A stretch of 64,000 nt of DNA, from positions 1 to 64,000 of the forward strand of contig CADBPM010000110.1 in NCBI GenBank assembly GCA_902796595.1, given 5' to 3'. The stretch comes from an uncultured Lachnospiraceae bacterium (GTDB lineage Bacteria; Bacillota; Clostridia; Lachnospirales; Lachnospiraceae). Shown piece by piece: positions 44,512-53,916 of the stretch (position 1 is the first letter of the stretch; the number at the start of each line of letters is the position of its first letter). Position numbers and translations under genes: made by a program. A model generated the notes under the pieces. The model was not told the DNA's origin, ran no database searches, and worked only from the letters and a program-made list of their open reading frames with translations.

Positions 44512-47500
44512 ATGTATAAAGATGACAGAAAAAATGCGAAAGTCATAAAAAAACTGATGACCGGCGTGCTTGCTTTTGCAGTGGCAGCAGGCAGTATCAT
44601 AGGGATTCCAAGATTGGGGGCGCGAACGTACGCAGATGAATTTGTACCTGAAAGAACAGCTGTTGTAAAAGCGCCAGACCCAAGGGCTTTTGCAGCAAAA
44701 TCTTCTGATGAAGCAATTTATAAACCGCAGAACAGCAACCCTACAGGAAAGAGCAACGGTTTTATACTGGGGTATGAAGCGATAAGACAGGGAACTTACA
44801 AGACCTTTTTATTACCAGTGGATACATGGTCACCATGGATAGATATTACAGAAGATTTAAAGAAGTTGCCTGTAAGTGCTGTTGAAGGAGATAATACTAA
44901 AATTACTTTTAGTGGAATAAAGAGCGCTGTAAATAATCTTGAAAACTCATTTACTGCAAAAGAAAAGGCTTTGAATCCAGATAATAAAATATGGCTTGAC
45001 ACAGGAAAGGGCCTGGTGGACTGGCAGGATGGAAATGCATCGTCCTTTTTTAGAGGCCTTTGCAAAGCTGTTAATGGTGTTAATAATGGGGTTTTTATAA
45101 GTGATTTTTCCTACTCGATGTCAGATTATTATGAAAATACAAATGATATGAATAATATTACAATTACTCATATTTATTATATTAATTATCTTGCGAAGGC
45201 AGAAGGAAGAAAACCACTGTATGCATATTCCGAAAAAGGTTGGAAAGCGGGAGGTAAGTATGGCTCATTTTCAGCATATCAAAAGCCGTCAACACTCGAA
45301 TGGATATGCCTTGATCCTAATATGAGAAATAAAAAGGGGGATTATAAATGGATGAATCCAGGTGGCTATGTACTCCCTGCATTTGTTTTTAACGGACGCC
45401 CTGTTATGGCTTCGGCAAAGGGGATGGAGACGGGACCGACCATGAAAAGCTTTTCTGACCTTAAAAATGCGGCAGTAACTGTTGTAGACAGTAGCATAAA
45501 GTTCTCGGATATCAAAATGAAAAATGCAGTCATAAGAGGGGCAAAAGCAGGAGAAACATATAGTATCCCTTATGACAGTGCAGATGCAGGAACATACATA
45601 AGTACTGTAATCTATGATGCAGATGGAAGTGAACTTTTCTATGGAAGACTTGAAAAAGCAAATGAAAAGGGAGGTAGTGCAAAACTTGTAATGCCAGAGC
45701 TTCCTGATCCGGAGAGAGACTATACAATGGCTGTTTTTGCAGAGAAAGCAAATGGACTTATTGCGGATAAATGCAGTGAGCCTGTGTATTTTACGATTTC
45801 TCATGGTGCATCCGTTAAAGAATTGCAAGAGAGAGCAGATGAACTTTCTGCAAAGATAACAGGCTATGATAAAAAGATAGCAGAGATAAACGAGCAACTT
45901 GCCGCAGAAAACAGTTTACATGCTAAGGAAGTAGATGAACTTAATGAGTCTATTAAAACAGGCAATGCGGAACATGCAAAGGAAGTGGATGAGCTTAATA
46001 AAAAAAGAGAAGAGATAGAAAAGACTCTGCAGGAAGTAAATTCGCAGATTGCTGCTATAGCTGGAGGAGAAAATATCTCTGGTGAGGAAGGGCTTTCAAG
46101 AATAGCCGAGAAAATAGAGAACTTAAAGGGAGAAGTTGCAAGCGAAACTAAGAAGGCAGATGACCTTATGGTTGAGCTTGACAGGGAGAAAAGGAGAGCT
46201 GATAAGGCAGAAAACGATTATACAAGGGAAAAGGATAGAGCAGATAAGGCAGAAAGCAATCTTGAAAGAGTGGAAAAGGAAGCAACTGACAGGGCTTTAA
46301 AGGCAGATGAAAAGATTGCTGCTCTTAAAATGGAACTTGAAGGACTGAATAACAGGATAACAGAAATAAGCGGAAAGCTTAAAGAGTCAGAGAAGACCAT
46401 TACTGAGGTAAATGAGAAATTTGATGCTGTAGCTAAAGAAAATGATGGACTTAGAGGTGAAAATGAGAAGCTTTCCGAAGAAACCTCTAAAAAGAGTGAT
46501 ATTATAAAAGAAAAGGAGGCTGCTTTAAATGAACTTGCGGCCTTAAAGCAAAGTCTTGAAAATGATAAGGCGGAGAATGCAAAGAAAATTGAAGAACTTG
46601 ACAGTACAAGAAAGAAAATAGCTGCTGAATTGGAGACGATAACCCGCAAACTATCTGAAAATGGCGGAAAAGGCAGCGCTTCGGGCAGTAATGATGTAAA
46701 AAGTGATATTGCCGGTGAAGAGGGATTAAGCTATATAGAAAAAAGAGTAGACGAACTGCTCAAGAAGACACAGGAAAAAACTGAGGAAGCCAATGAGCTT
46801 GGAAAAAGTGTTGAGAATTTCAACAAGACGATTGATGATCTTAGAAAAACACTAAAAAATGCCGGTATTGAAGGTGATGATATAACTGAAGCGGTCAATA
46901 AACTTGTTGAAGAAAGAAATAAAGCAAAGGATGAAAAGATAGCAAATGCAGATAATGATAAGGAGATCCTTGCTATTCGCGAAAAATATCAGCAGGAAGT
47001 ATCAAAACTGAATGAAACGGTGGCAAGACTCAATAAGGAGCTTATTGAAGAAAGAAACAAAAATTCAATACTAAGAGCTGATATTGCAGGAAATAACGCC
47101 AGCACTGGAGCGATAAAGAATGCAAATGAGATGCTTGCTAAGGACAATAAGACTTTAAATGAAGGAAACAAGACTCTTGCTTTAAAAAATTCGGAACTTG
47201 AAAATAACAATAAGGCATTAAAAGAAAAGAACGAAGGTCTTGAGAACACCAACAGGGAACTTGCAGAGAAAAACAGCAAACTTATAAGCGACAACAGGAC
47301 GCTTTCTGAAAAATGTTCTAATGATACAGACACAAGGGATAAACTTACAAAAGACAATAAGCAGCTAGTGAAGGAAAATAGGGAATACAGATCTTCACTG
47401 AAGGCAGTTCAGAAGCAATATAAGCTTTTGAAGCAAAAGGTAGGGAAGTTAGACAATAAGAATAAGAGTTTTGCGGCAGAGAATAAGGCTTTAAGGAAGA

Positions 47501-48153
47501 GACTTGCGGTCGCAGAAAAGAAAAATAATATCAGAGAAAAAAAGCCCAGTGTGAAAGAAGTGGTGAAGTATGTCACCGTTCCTTCTTCTGTCACCTATGA
47601 TACAGCCCCAAAAGAAAACCTGATAACAGGTAAGATGGCTACGATAAAGGATGATGCTGTGTCTGTTGCTGAAAATGAAGCAGGCAAGTCTTCTGAAAAG
47701 AATGTAAGTACAGTATCAGCAAAAACTGATAGTAAGAGCACAGAAGACGTTATTTCTGAAAAGGAGACAGACCTTGACAGGGAGAATCCTGTGGCAGAGA
47801 CAGCAACCTATTATGATTATGATGCGATGCCGGAATCTGGCAATTATGACGAAGATGAATACATAGTTAAAGATGAAAATACAAGTGAAAGCGCCATAAA
47901 TGCAGGAGAGAATGCAAGTCCTTCGGGTATAGAGGGGAAAGGAAACTACACTGATGAAAATGGAGAAGTGATTCCGGTTGATTTTGAGGATGATACTGCA
48001 AATGCTTCTGAAAGAGAGATGAGCAGAGGTGTAGATACGGTAACTGTATTTATGATAATTCTTCTTATGCTTATCTTTGTATGCTGTGTTTTAGCAATAA
48101 TAAGGCTGTTGAATGGAAATAAGAATAAGAGCAATAAGTCCGGCAGAAGGTAA
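44512..48153 (+). CDS. Giant membrane-anchored extracellular coiled-coil protein, function unknown
   Basis: 1213 residues. A signal sequence or N-terminal span (about 13-38) is followed by a globular region of about 390 residues with many aromatic and glycine residues. Residues about 430-1010 are almost continuous heptad coiled coil rich in Lys, Glu, Asn and Asp, interrupted by three glycine-containing hinges that repeat the phrase GxEGLSxI. An acidic, Ser/Thr-rich linker leads to one C-terminal span (about 1174-1198) and a basic tail (GNKNKSNKSGRR). The protein should be a long stalk with its head outside the membrane. No enzyme motif is seen. A prepilin peptidase gene follows 12 bases later. 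Confidence 0.7.
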   Translation: MYKDDRKNAKVIKKLMTGVLAFAVAAGSIIGIPRLGARTYADEFVPERTAVVKAPDPRAFAAKSSDEAIYKPQNSNPTGKSNGFILGYEAIRQGTYKTFLLPVDTWSPWIDITEDLKKLPVSAVEGDNTKITFSGIKSAVNNLENSFTAKEKALNPDNKIWLDTGKGLVDWQDGNASSFFRGLCKAVNGVNNGVFISDFSYSMSDYYENTNDMNNITITHIYYINYLAKAEGRKPLYAYSEKGWKAGGKYGSFSAYQKPSTLEWICLDPNMRNKKGDYKWMNPGGYVLPAFVFNGRPVMASAKGMETGPTMKSFSDLKNAAVTVVDSSIKFSDIKMKNAVIRGAKAGETYSIPYDSADAGTYISTVIYDADGSELFYGRLEKANEKGGSAKLVMPELPDPERDYTMAVFAEKANGLIADKCSEPVYFTISHGASVKELQERADELSAKITGYDKKIAEINEQLAAENSLHAKEVDELNESIKTGNAEHAKEVDELNKKREEIEKTLQEVNSQIAAIAGGENISGEEGLSRIAEKIENLKGEVASETKKADDLMVELDREKRRADKAENDYTREKDRADKAESNLERVEKEATDRALKADEKIAALKMELEGLNNRITEISGKLKESEKTITEVNEKFDAVAKENDGLRGENEKLSEETSKKSDIIKEKEAALNELAALKQSLENDKAENAKKIEELDSTRKKIAAELETITRKLSENGGKGSASGSNDVKSDIAGEEGLSYIEKRVDELLKKTQEKTEEANELGKSVENFNKTIDDLRKTLKNAGIEGDDITEAVNKLVEERNKAKDEKIANADNDKEILAIREKYQQEVSKLNETVARLNKELIEERNKNSILRADIAGNNASTGAIKNANEMLAKDNKTLNEGNKTLALKNSELENNNKALKEKNEGLENTNRELAEKNSKLISDNRTLSEKCSNDTDTRDKLTKDNKQLVKENREYRSSLKAVQKQYKLLKQKVGKLDNKNKSFAAENKALRKRLAVAEKKNNIREKKPSVKEVVKYVTVPSSVTYDTAPKENLITGKMATIKDDAVSVAENEAGKSSEKNVSTVSAKTDSKSTEDVISEKETDLDRENPVAETATYYDYDAMPESGNYDEDEYIVKDENTSESAINAGENASPSGIEGKGNYTDENGEVIPVDFEDDTANASEREMSRGVDTVTVFMIILLMLIFVCCVLAIIRLLNGNKNKSNKSGRR

Positions 48154-48165
48154 AAGAGGAACTCT

Positions 48166-48687
48166 ATGAATGGTGTATTTGGAAAGGATGAAAGACATAA
48201 GACAATAGCAACATTACTGATTTTAATACTGCTATGCTTAGGCATAGCACTTAAATACAGAATTTCTGCTGATACACATCTGCTTTTGCTCTTTACGATC
48301 ATGATTTTTGAAATCGGAGTTGTTGACAGGAAATATATGGTCATACCGGATAAGCTTTGCATTATGATATTTATTCTGGGCATAATAAGGAATTTTATGA
48401 ATCTCAGGCTTATTAAAGAAAGCCTGTCTGCTGTGTGTGTTTTCGGCGTTATTTTTACTGCTATATATCTTCTAACCAAAGGAACCATGATAGGCGGCGG
48501 AGACGTGAAGTTTGTTTCTGCTGTTGGGCTTTTTATCGGGTTTTCAAGGCTTACAGAGGCTTTAATGCTTGGATGTGTGATCTGTATTGTAGTCTGTCTG
48601 GTTGAAATATGCTGCTATCGTAAAAAAAGACCCTTTGCCTTTGGTCCGTATATTGCGACAGGTATTTATCTTGCTTTGTTAATGTAG
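48166..48687 (+). CDS. Prepilin-peptidase-like protein (A24 family), single catalytic domain
   Basis: 173 residues and about six hydrophobic segments. The two catalytic aspartates are recognisable in VVDRKYMVIPDKL and GGGDVKF. The N-terminal methyltransferase domain with CxxC pairs found in PilD is absent, as in CpaA/FppA-type enzymes. These cleave class III leader peptides of type IV pilins, tad pilins or competence pseudopilins. No pilin gene is in the window. Being 12 bases behind the giant coiled-coil gene suggests one transcript; a shared surface-structure role is inferred. Confidence 0.78.
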   Translation: MNGVFGKDERHKTIATLLILILLCLGIALKYRISADTHLLLLFTIMIFEIGVVDRKYMVIPDKLCIMIFILGIIRNFMNLRLIKESLSAVCVFGVIFTAIYLLTKGTMIGGGDVKFVSAVGLFIGFSRLTEALMLGCVICIVVCLVEICCYRKKRPFAFGPYIATGIYLALLM

Positions 48688-48697
48688 CTTAAATTCG

Positions 48698-48726
48698 TTG
48701 ACGCGGGTGAACAAGTGTATTATACT
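48698..48726 (+). promoter_or_regulatory. Sigma-A-type promoter of the PilZ-FliK pair
   Basis: TTGACG (48698-48703), 17 bases, TATACT (48721-48726), 75 bases upstream of ATG 48801. Confidence 0.7.
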
Positions 48727-48800
48727 TTACATTAAGAGCATGATTGTTATTGTAGTTGTTAAAGTTATTCAGTCCAAAACTATGAATCCGGGGTGGCATT

Positions 48801-49154
48801 ATGGAAAAGAGAAAGTATAAGAGAATACCTGTAAAGCTTGATCTTGAGATATCATCTCTCTTCAGGCAGGACAATGAACAGATAGCAAATGTTGATGCAC
48901 CGATTGATGTTATCAATATATCAAGAGGCGGGATTGGCTTTATAAGCAACAGGGAACTTCCAATCGGTTTTTATTTCAACGCAAGGATACAGCTTAATAA
49001 TGATGATGCGGAATCAGCTTTCTACTGTGTAGTGGAGATAATAAGACGACAGCCGGCAGAAGGCGGCAGGATAGAGTATGGATGCCAGCTTATAGGCTTT
49101 CCGCCAGTGCTCAATTATATATTTGATGATCTTGAAAAGGCAGGAGCAGTTTAA
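48801..49154 (+). CDS. PilZ-domain c-di-GMP receptor
   Basis: 117 residues, one domain. Both c-di-GMP binding elements are present: RxxxR in KRKYKRIPV and D/NxSxxG as NISRGGIG. The beta-barrel pattern fits a single PilZ domain. It has its own promoter. The next gene encodes a FliK-like flagellar protein, starting 63 bases later, so c-di-GMP control of motility is plausible. Two GGDEF proteins in the window could supply the ligand. Confidence 0.88.
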   Translation: MEKRKYKRIPVKLDLEISSLFRQDNEQIANVDAPIDVINISRGGIGFISNRELPIGFYFNARIQLNNDDAESAFYCVVEIIRRQPAEGGRIEYGCQLIGFPPVLNYIFDDLEKAGAV

Positions 49155-49217
49155 ATGTGAGACCCGGAACATCGCTTTAATACGGTGTTCCGGGGTTTTG
49201 ACTTTAAGGAGGTTTTT

Positions 49218-51218
49218 ATGCCTATTGACATACGCAGGATCAATTCGGGACAGAATAATCTTAATGGAAATCAGCCATCTATAGATACAGGCAGGACTGA
49301 GGAAGTATCAAGGACTCAGGGAACTTCCTCATCCAGTGTAAATTATGGGGCTTTAAAAGAAGGGCAGGTTTTCAGTGGTCAGGTGACAAATATAACTCCG
49401 GACAGGGTCACTATTGAGCTTAAAGGGGGAGAAACTCTCGAGGCAAGATATGATTCAAAAAGTGAACTGGTCATAGGAGATGGTGCGAGATTCAAGGTTA
49501 TAAGCAATGATAATGGAACTATCGTGCTTAAGGCAATGAACAGTTCGAGCAGCATTGACTCGGCAGTTTTAAAGGCACTTGAAGCCAACGATATGCCTTA
49601 TACTGAGAGAAATGAGGAGCTGATATCTTCACTCTTGAAGAATGAATTTCCGGTTAACAAGCAGATGGTTAACAAGATCCTTACCCAGTCACTTATGAAT
49701 CCGGATATTTCGCTTAAGAACCTTGTTACAATGAACAAAATGGGACTTCCTATAGAACCGGAAACAACAAGGATGTTTGAAAATTATTCAAATGCCAACG
49801 GTGATATAACTCCGGTCGTAAAAGATACTTTTAATGATATGTTGTCCATGATAGATGGCTTGCTCTCGGATGGGTATACAGATGAGGCTTCTGCATTCGC
49901 CGGACAGACGTTGGATATACTTAATATCGGAGAAGGCGGAAGTACAGATTTTTTAAATATTCTTGAAGATGGAAGCGTTATATCTGAAGGTGAGATTACA
50001 ACGCCTGACAACTTAAGGGAATTTCTTTCAGAGGTATTTTCAAAGGAAGAGGCAGGAGAAGAGGCTTTATTATTTCTTAGAGACAATGTAACAGGTGAGA
50101 ATGAGGGAAGACTTGAAGAAAAACCTGCTTTAAAAGAAGGAGAAGCAAACAGCGCAAATGTTCTGTCTACTGGGGAGGAGAATGCGGGAATTCCTATAAC
50201 AGGAGATACCAGGCTTGCCAAGGTGTTTACAGATGTAGAACGTCTGGAGATTTTTTCTCTTTTTGAAAATTCTGATAATGCAGATGCCGGTGAACTTCAG
50301 AAATTGCTTAAAGGGTCTATTAGCATGGAGGATTTCACGGAACTTCTAAAGACTCTACCTGACGAAGCAAAGAAATCTGAGCTGCCTGAAACATTGAAAA
50401 ACTTTGCAAAGAATGTTTCAACAAGCTTTACTGAAAATGAGAATTTAAGGGAAATAATGCCTAAGGAGGCAACGCTTGCCGGTGAAGCAGATGCTTTAAG
50501 CAATCTCCTTAAGAGCGGAAAGCTCACAAAAGACCAGATAAGCGGGGTTCTTCACTCAAAGGATTTTACAAGAACTCTTAAGGCTTTGCTGTATTCTGAT
50601 TGGACACTGGCGCCTGAAGAATTAAATAAAAATGCTATAAAAGAGCTGTATGACAGGGTTCAGAGACAGAGTTTAGCTATAGAGACGGCAGCAGGCAAGG
50701 CTGTTGCAAGCGGCTTGCTTGATAATAATGCATTGAAACAGGATATGGGGAACATGAACCAGAATCTTAATTTCATGCATATGTTAAACAACCTTATGAC
50801 TTATGCCCAGCTTCCTGTGCGTATGACGGGACAGACTGCCGCAGGCGACCTGTATGTATATCATAACAGGCACAGAGGTAGACAAAATCTGTCGGAAGGG
50901 GTGTCCTGTCTTCTTCATCTTGATCTGAGCCACCTTGGGGCAATGAATGTAAGGATAGAGATGAAGGGGGTGAATGTCACCTCTAAGTTTTATCTGGATG
51001 ACAAGGAGAGTGCAGATCTTATAGCGTCGCATCTTCATGAACTTGATGAGATCATATCAAAGCATGGCTTTGTTGCAAGCAGTTCTGTTGTTAAAAAGAA
51101 TGACAGAAATGATGTTTTTGCAAGGGAGGGTGGTCAGGCAGATTTTATCAAGGATTTTGTAGAAAGGGAAATGCCGGAAGGCAGATTTACAAGATACACT
51201 TTTGATATGCGTGCATAG
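49218..51218 (+). CDS. FliK-like flagellar hook-length control protein
   Basis: 666 residues. A polar Asn/Ser/Thr-rich start (about 1-60) and a small beta domain (about 45-100) precede a long helical, acidic middle. The C-terminal part (about 530-620) carries the FliK-C type pattern: GDLYVYHNRHRG, LLHLDLSHLGAMNVRIEM and a last helix with LHELDEIISKHGF. In FliK this domain contacts FlhB to switch export substrate. No other flagellar gene is present, so the assignment rests on the C-terminus only. ATG 49218 has AAGGAGG 6 bases upstream. Confidence 0.65.
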   Translation: MPIDIRRINSGQNNLNGNQPSIDTGRTEEVSRTQGTSSSSVNYGALKEGQVFSGQVTNITPDRVTIELKGGETLEARYDSKSELVIGDGARFKVISNDNGTIVLKAMNSSSSIDSAVLKALEANDMPYTERNEELISSLLKNEFPVNKQMVNKILTQSLMNPDISLKNLVTMNKMGLPIEPETTRMFENYSNANGDITPVVKDTFNDMLSMIDGLLSDGYTDEASAFAGQTLDILNIGEGGSTDFLNILEDGSVISEGEITTPDNLREFLSEVFSKEEAGEEALLFLRDNVTGENEGRLEEKPALKEGEANSANVLSTGEENAGIPITGDTRLAKVFTDVERLEIFSLFENSDNADAGELQKLLKGSISMEDFTELLKTLPDEAKKSELPETLKNFAKNVSTSFTENENLREIMPKEATLAGEADALSNLLKSGKLTKDQISGVLHSKDFTRTLKALLYSDWTLAPEELNKNAIKELYDRVQRQSLAIETAAGKAVASGLLDNNALKQDMGNMNQNLNFMHMLNNLMTYAQLPVRMTGQTAAGDLYVYHNRHRGRQNLSEGVSCLLHLDLSHLGAMNVRIEMKGVNVTSKFYLDDKESADLIASHLHELDEIISKHGFVASSSVVKKNDRNDVFAREGGQADFIKDFVEREMPEGRFTRYTFDMRA

Positions 51219-51253
51219 GGATACTTGGGGAGCATTGGAAAGGATGAAGGATA

Positions 51254-51318
51254 CCCCATGCATGTAAAATCGCTTTCAGCGATGCATGGGGCTGCGAGGC
51301 ATCCCTACGGGATGTCTC
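51254..51318 (+). terminator. Twin hairpins after the FliK-like gene
   Basis: Hairpin 1: CCCCATGC (51254-51261) with GCATGGGG (51284-51291), enclosing an inner ATCGCT/AGCGAT stem and a 5-prime bulge. Hairpin 2: GAGGCATCCC (51296-51305) with GGGATGTCTC (51309-51318), loop TAC. No T-run follows. They lie before the leuS promoter, so they belong to the upstream transcript. Confidence 0.55.
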
Positions 51319-51323
51319 AGGTC

Positions 51324-51352
51324 TTGACCAGACGAAAACACCTTGCTATAAT
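51324..51352 (+). promoter_or_regulatory. Sigma-A-type promoter of leuS
   Basis: TTGACC (51324-51329), 17 bases, TATAAT (51347-51352), 47 bases upstream of ATG 51400. The short leader leaves no room for a T-box. Confidence 0.75.
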
Positions 51353-51399
51353 TAAAAACTGAGTGTGTCATTCAAATTTTAATAAATAAAGGACTTAAA

Positions 51400-53841
51400 A
51401 TGAGCGAGAAGAGAGAATACGATCCAAATGTGATCGAGCCAAAATGGCAGAAATACTGGGAAGACAATAAAACATTCAAGACAGATGTCTGGGATTTTTC
51501 AAAGCCTAAATATTATGTGCTTGATATGTTTCCTTATCCGTCAGGAGTAGGTCTTCATGCAGGACATCCTGAAGGCTATACTGCTACCGATATAACAGCG
51601 CGTATGAAGAGAATGCAGGGATACAATGTTCTTCATCCTATGGGATATGATTCCTTTGGACTTCCTGCAGAGCAGTTTGCTGTTCAGACAGGGCATCATC
51701 CTGCAGAATTTACAGATAAAAATATACAGACATTTACAGCACAGTTAAAGGAGCTTGGCTTTGACTATGACTGGTCAAAGCTTATAAAGACTTCTGACCC
51801 GAATTTTTACCATTGGACACAGTGGATCTTTAAACAGCTCTATCTTGCAGGCTATGCAAAATATGTTGATATGCCTGTAAACTGGTGCGAAGAATTAGGT
51901 ACAGTTCTTTCAAATGATGAAGTTATAGATGGCAAGAGTGAACGCGGCGGTTATCCTGTAGTCCGCAAGAATATGAAACAGTGGGTTATCGATCAGCCAG
52001 CTTTTGCAGAGGAACTCTTAAAGGGTCTTGATGAGATCGACTGGCCTGAATCAACAAAGGAAATGCAGCGCCACTGGATCGGTAAGAGTGAAGGCGTTGA
52101 GGTTGATTTCAACATTGTTGGCGGCGGAAAGTTTACCATATTTACAACCTGTATCGAGACGATCTTTGGTATTACATTTATGGTTCTTGCACCTGATGGA
52201 GATTTGGTTAAGGAACTCATGCCTCGCATACAGAATAAGGACGAGGTAAATGCGTATATTGCAGAGACCGCAAAGAAGAATGATATGGACCGTACTGAAC
52301 TTAACAAGGGTAAGTCCGGCTGTCCTCTTGAAGGAATCTATGCAGTGCATCCTCTTACAGGAAAGGAAGTTCCTGTATATATCGGCGATTTCGTTCTTGC
52401 AAGCTACGGTACAGGCGCAGTTATGGCAGTTCCTACACATGACCAGAGAGATTTTGAATACTCCGAAGCACATAATATAGAGCGTATTCAGGTTATAGAT
52501 GGAGAGGGCGTCGATGTAAGCAAGAGTGCTTTTGAGAAGCAGGATTATCTTAAAAATCCGGAAAAATTCCATCTTATAAATTCAGGTGATTTTGATGGTC
52601 TTGATATAACCGAGGCAAAGAAGGCAATCACGGATAAGCTTGTTGAAATGGGTATCGGCCGCAGAAAAGTTAATTATCATTTTAGAGATTGGATATTTGC
52701 AAGGCAGAGATATTGGGGTGAACCGGTTCCTATGGTTCACACAGAAAGCGGTGAGATACACCCACTTGATGATGATGAACTTCCTCTTGAACTTCCTGTT
52801 CTTGAAGATTATAAGGGCAAGAACGGCAAGGCACCTCTAGAAAATGCCGAAGAATGGAAACATTATGATAAAAATGGCGTGAAGGGGATTCGTGAAACAA
52901 GCACAATGCCTGGTTCAGCAGGTTCTTCATGGTATTACTTAAGATATATCGATCCGGATAATCAGAATGAACTCGCAGACAAGAAGCTTCTTGAGCACTG
53001 GATGCCGGTCGATCTTTATATCGGTGGACCAGAGCATGCTGTAGGACATCTTATGTATTCAAGGATATGGAATCGTTTCCTTTATGATAAGGGAATTTCA
53101 CCTGTAAAGGAACCTTTTAAGAAACTTGTACATCAGGGCATGATCCTTGGAAGCAACGGAATCAAGATGGGTAAGCGTTTTCCTGAATTTGTTGTAAATC
53201 CTTCTGATATAGTAAAGAAGTACGGTGCAGATACTTTAAGGCTTTATGAAATGTTCATGGGTCCTCTTGAAGCCAGTAAGCCATGGAGTGATCAGGGTGT
53301 TGAAGGCGCAAGAAAATTCATAAACAGAGTATGGAATTACCTTACTGATATGGAATTTGTAAGTGATGCAGAAGGTAAGGAAGAACTTGAGAAGGTCTAC
53401 AATGAGACTGTAAAGAAGGTAACAGAGGATTTTGAAGTCCTTGGATTTAATACAGCTATAAGCCAGATGATGATTTTTATAAATGCAGCTGTAAAAGCAG
53501 GACATTGTCCTCGTGAGTATGCAGAAGGCTTTATTAAGCTTCTTAATCCTGTCTGCCCTCATATTACGGAAGAAATGTGGCAGATGTACGGTCACAATGA
53601 GAGCATTGCTTACGAAAAATGGCCTGAATATGATGAAGAAGCTCTTAAATCTGATACAGTTGAAATAGGTGTTCAGGTTAAGGGAAAGGCAAGAGGTGTT
53701 ATTGAGATCAGTGTTGATGCTGACGAAGAAACAGCTGTTGCAGAGGCAAGAAAAATCCCTTCAGTAGAAAAGGCTATTGATGGCAAGGAAATCAGAAAAG
53801 TCATTTTCATAAAGGGCAAGATATTAAATATAGTAGTATAA
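51400..53841 (+). CDS. leuS: Leucyl-tRNA synthetase
   Basis: Class I synthetase, 813 residues. The HIGH-like motif is LHAGH in PYPSGVGLHAGHPEGYT. The CP1 editing domain (about 225-400) includes the threonine-rich FTTCIETIFGIT and the GTGAVMAVPTHDQRDFE loop. The KMSKS loop reads KMGKR. The C-terminal anticodon-binding and ZN-less tail are normal. Unlike tyrS it has a short leader without a T-box, so regulation must differ. A hairpin at 53847 follows. Confidence 0.96.
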   Translation: MSEKREYDPNVIEPKWQKYWEDNKTFKTDVWDFSKPKYYVLDMFPYPSGVGLHAGHPEGYTATDITARMKRMQGYNVLHPMGYDSFGLPAEQFAVQTGHHPAEFTDKNIQTFTAQLKELGFDYDWSKLIKTSDPNFYHWTQWIFKQLYLAGYAKYVDMPVNWCEELGTVLSNDEVIDGKSERGGYPVVRKNMKQWVIDQPAFAEELLKGLDEIDWPESTKEMQRHWIGKSEGVEVDFNIVGGGKFTIFTTCIETIFGITFMVLAPDGDLVKELMPRIQNKDEVNAYIAETAKKNDMDRTELNKGKSGCPLEGIYAVHPLTGKEVPVYIGDFVLASYGTGAVMAVPTHDQRDFEYSEAHNIERIQVIDGEGVDVSKSAFEKQDYLKNPEKFHLINSGDFDGLDITEAKKAITDKLVEMGIGRRKVNYHFRDWIFARQRYWGEPVPMVHTESGEIHPLDDDELPLELPVLEDYKGKNGKAPLENAEEWKHYDKNGVKGIRETSTMPGSAGSSWYYLRYIDPDNQNELADKKLLEHWMPVDLYIGGPEHAVGHLMYSRIWNRFLYDKGISPVKEPFKKLVHQGMILGSNGIKMGKRFPEFVVNPSDIVKKYGADTLRLYEMFMGPLEASKPWSDQGVEGARKFINRVWNYLTDMEFVSDAEGKEELEKVYNETVKKVTEDFEVLGFNTAISQMMIFINAAVKAGHCPREYAEGFIKLLNPVCPHITEEMWQMYGHNESIAYEKWPEYDEEALKSDTVEIGVQVKGKARGVIEISVDADEETAVAEARKIPSVEKAIDGKEIRKVIFIKGKILNIVV

Positions 53842-53846
53842 ACTTT

Positions 53847-53873
53847 AAGCGTCACTGCATAGCAGTGGCGCTT
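53847..53873 (+). terminator. Hairpin after leuS
   Basis: AAGCGTCACTGC pairs with GCAGTGGCGCTT around loop ATA, one G-U pair. The T-run is missing, so it is a weak terminator candidate. Confidence 0.5.
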
Positions 53874-53916
53874 ATTAAAACAGGATAATACTGATTATTG
53901 CAGCAAAGGAATATAC

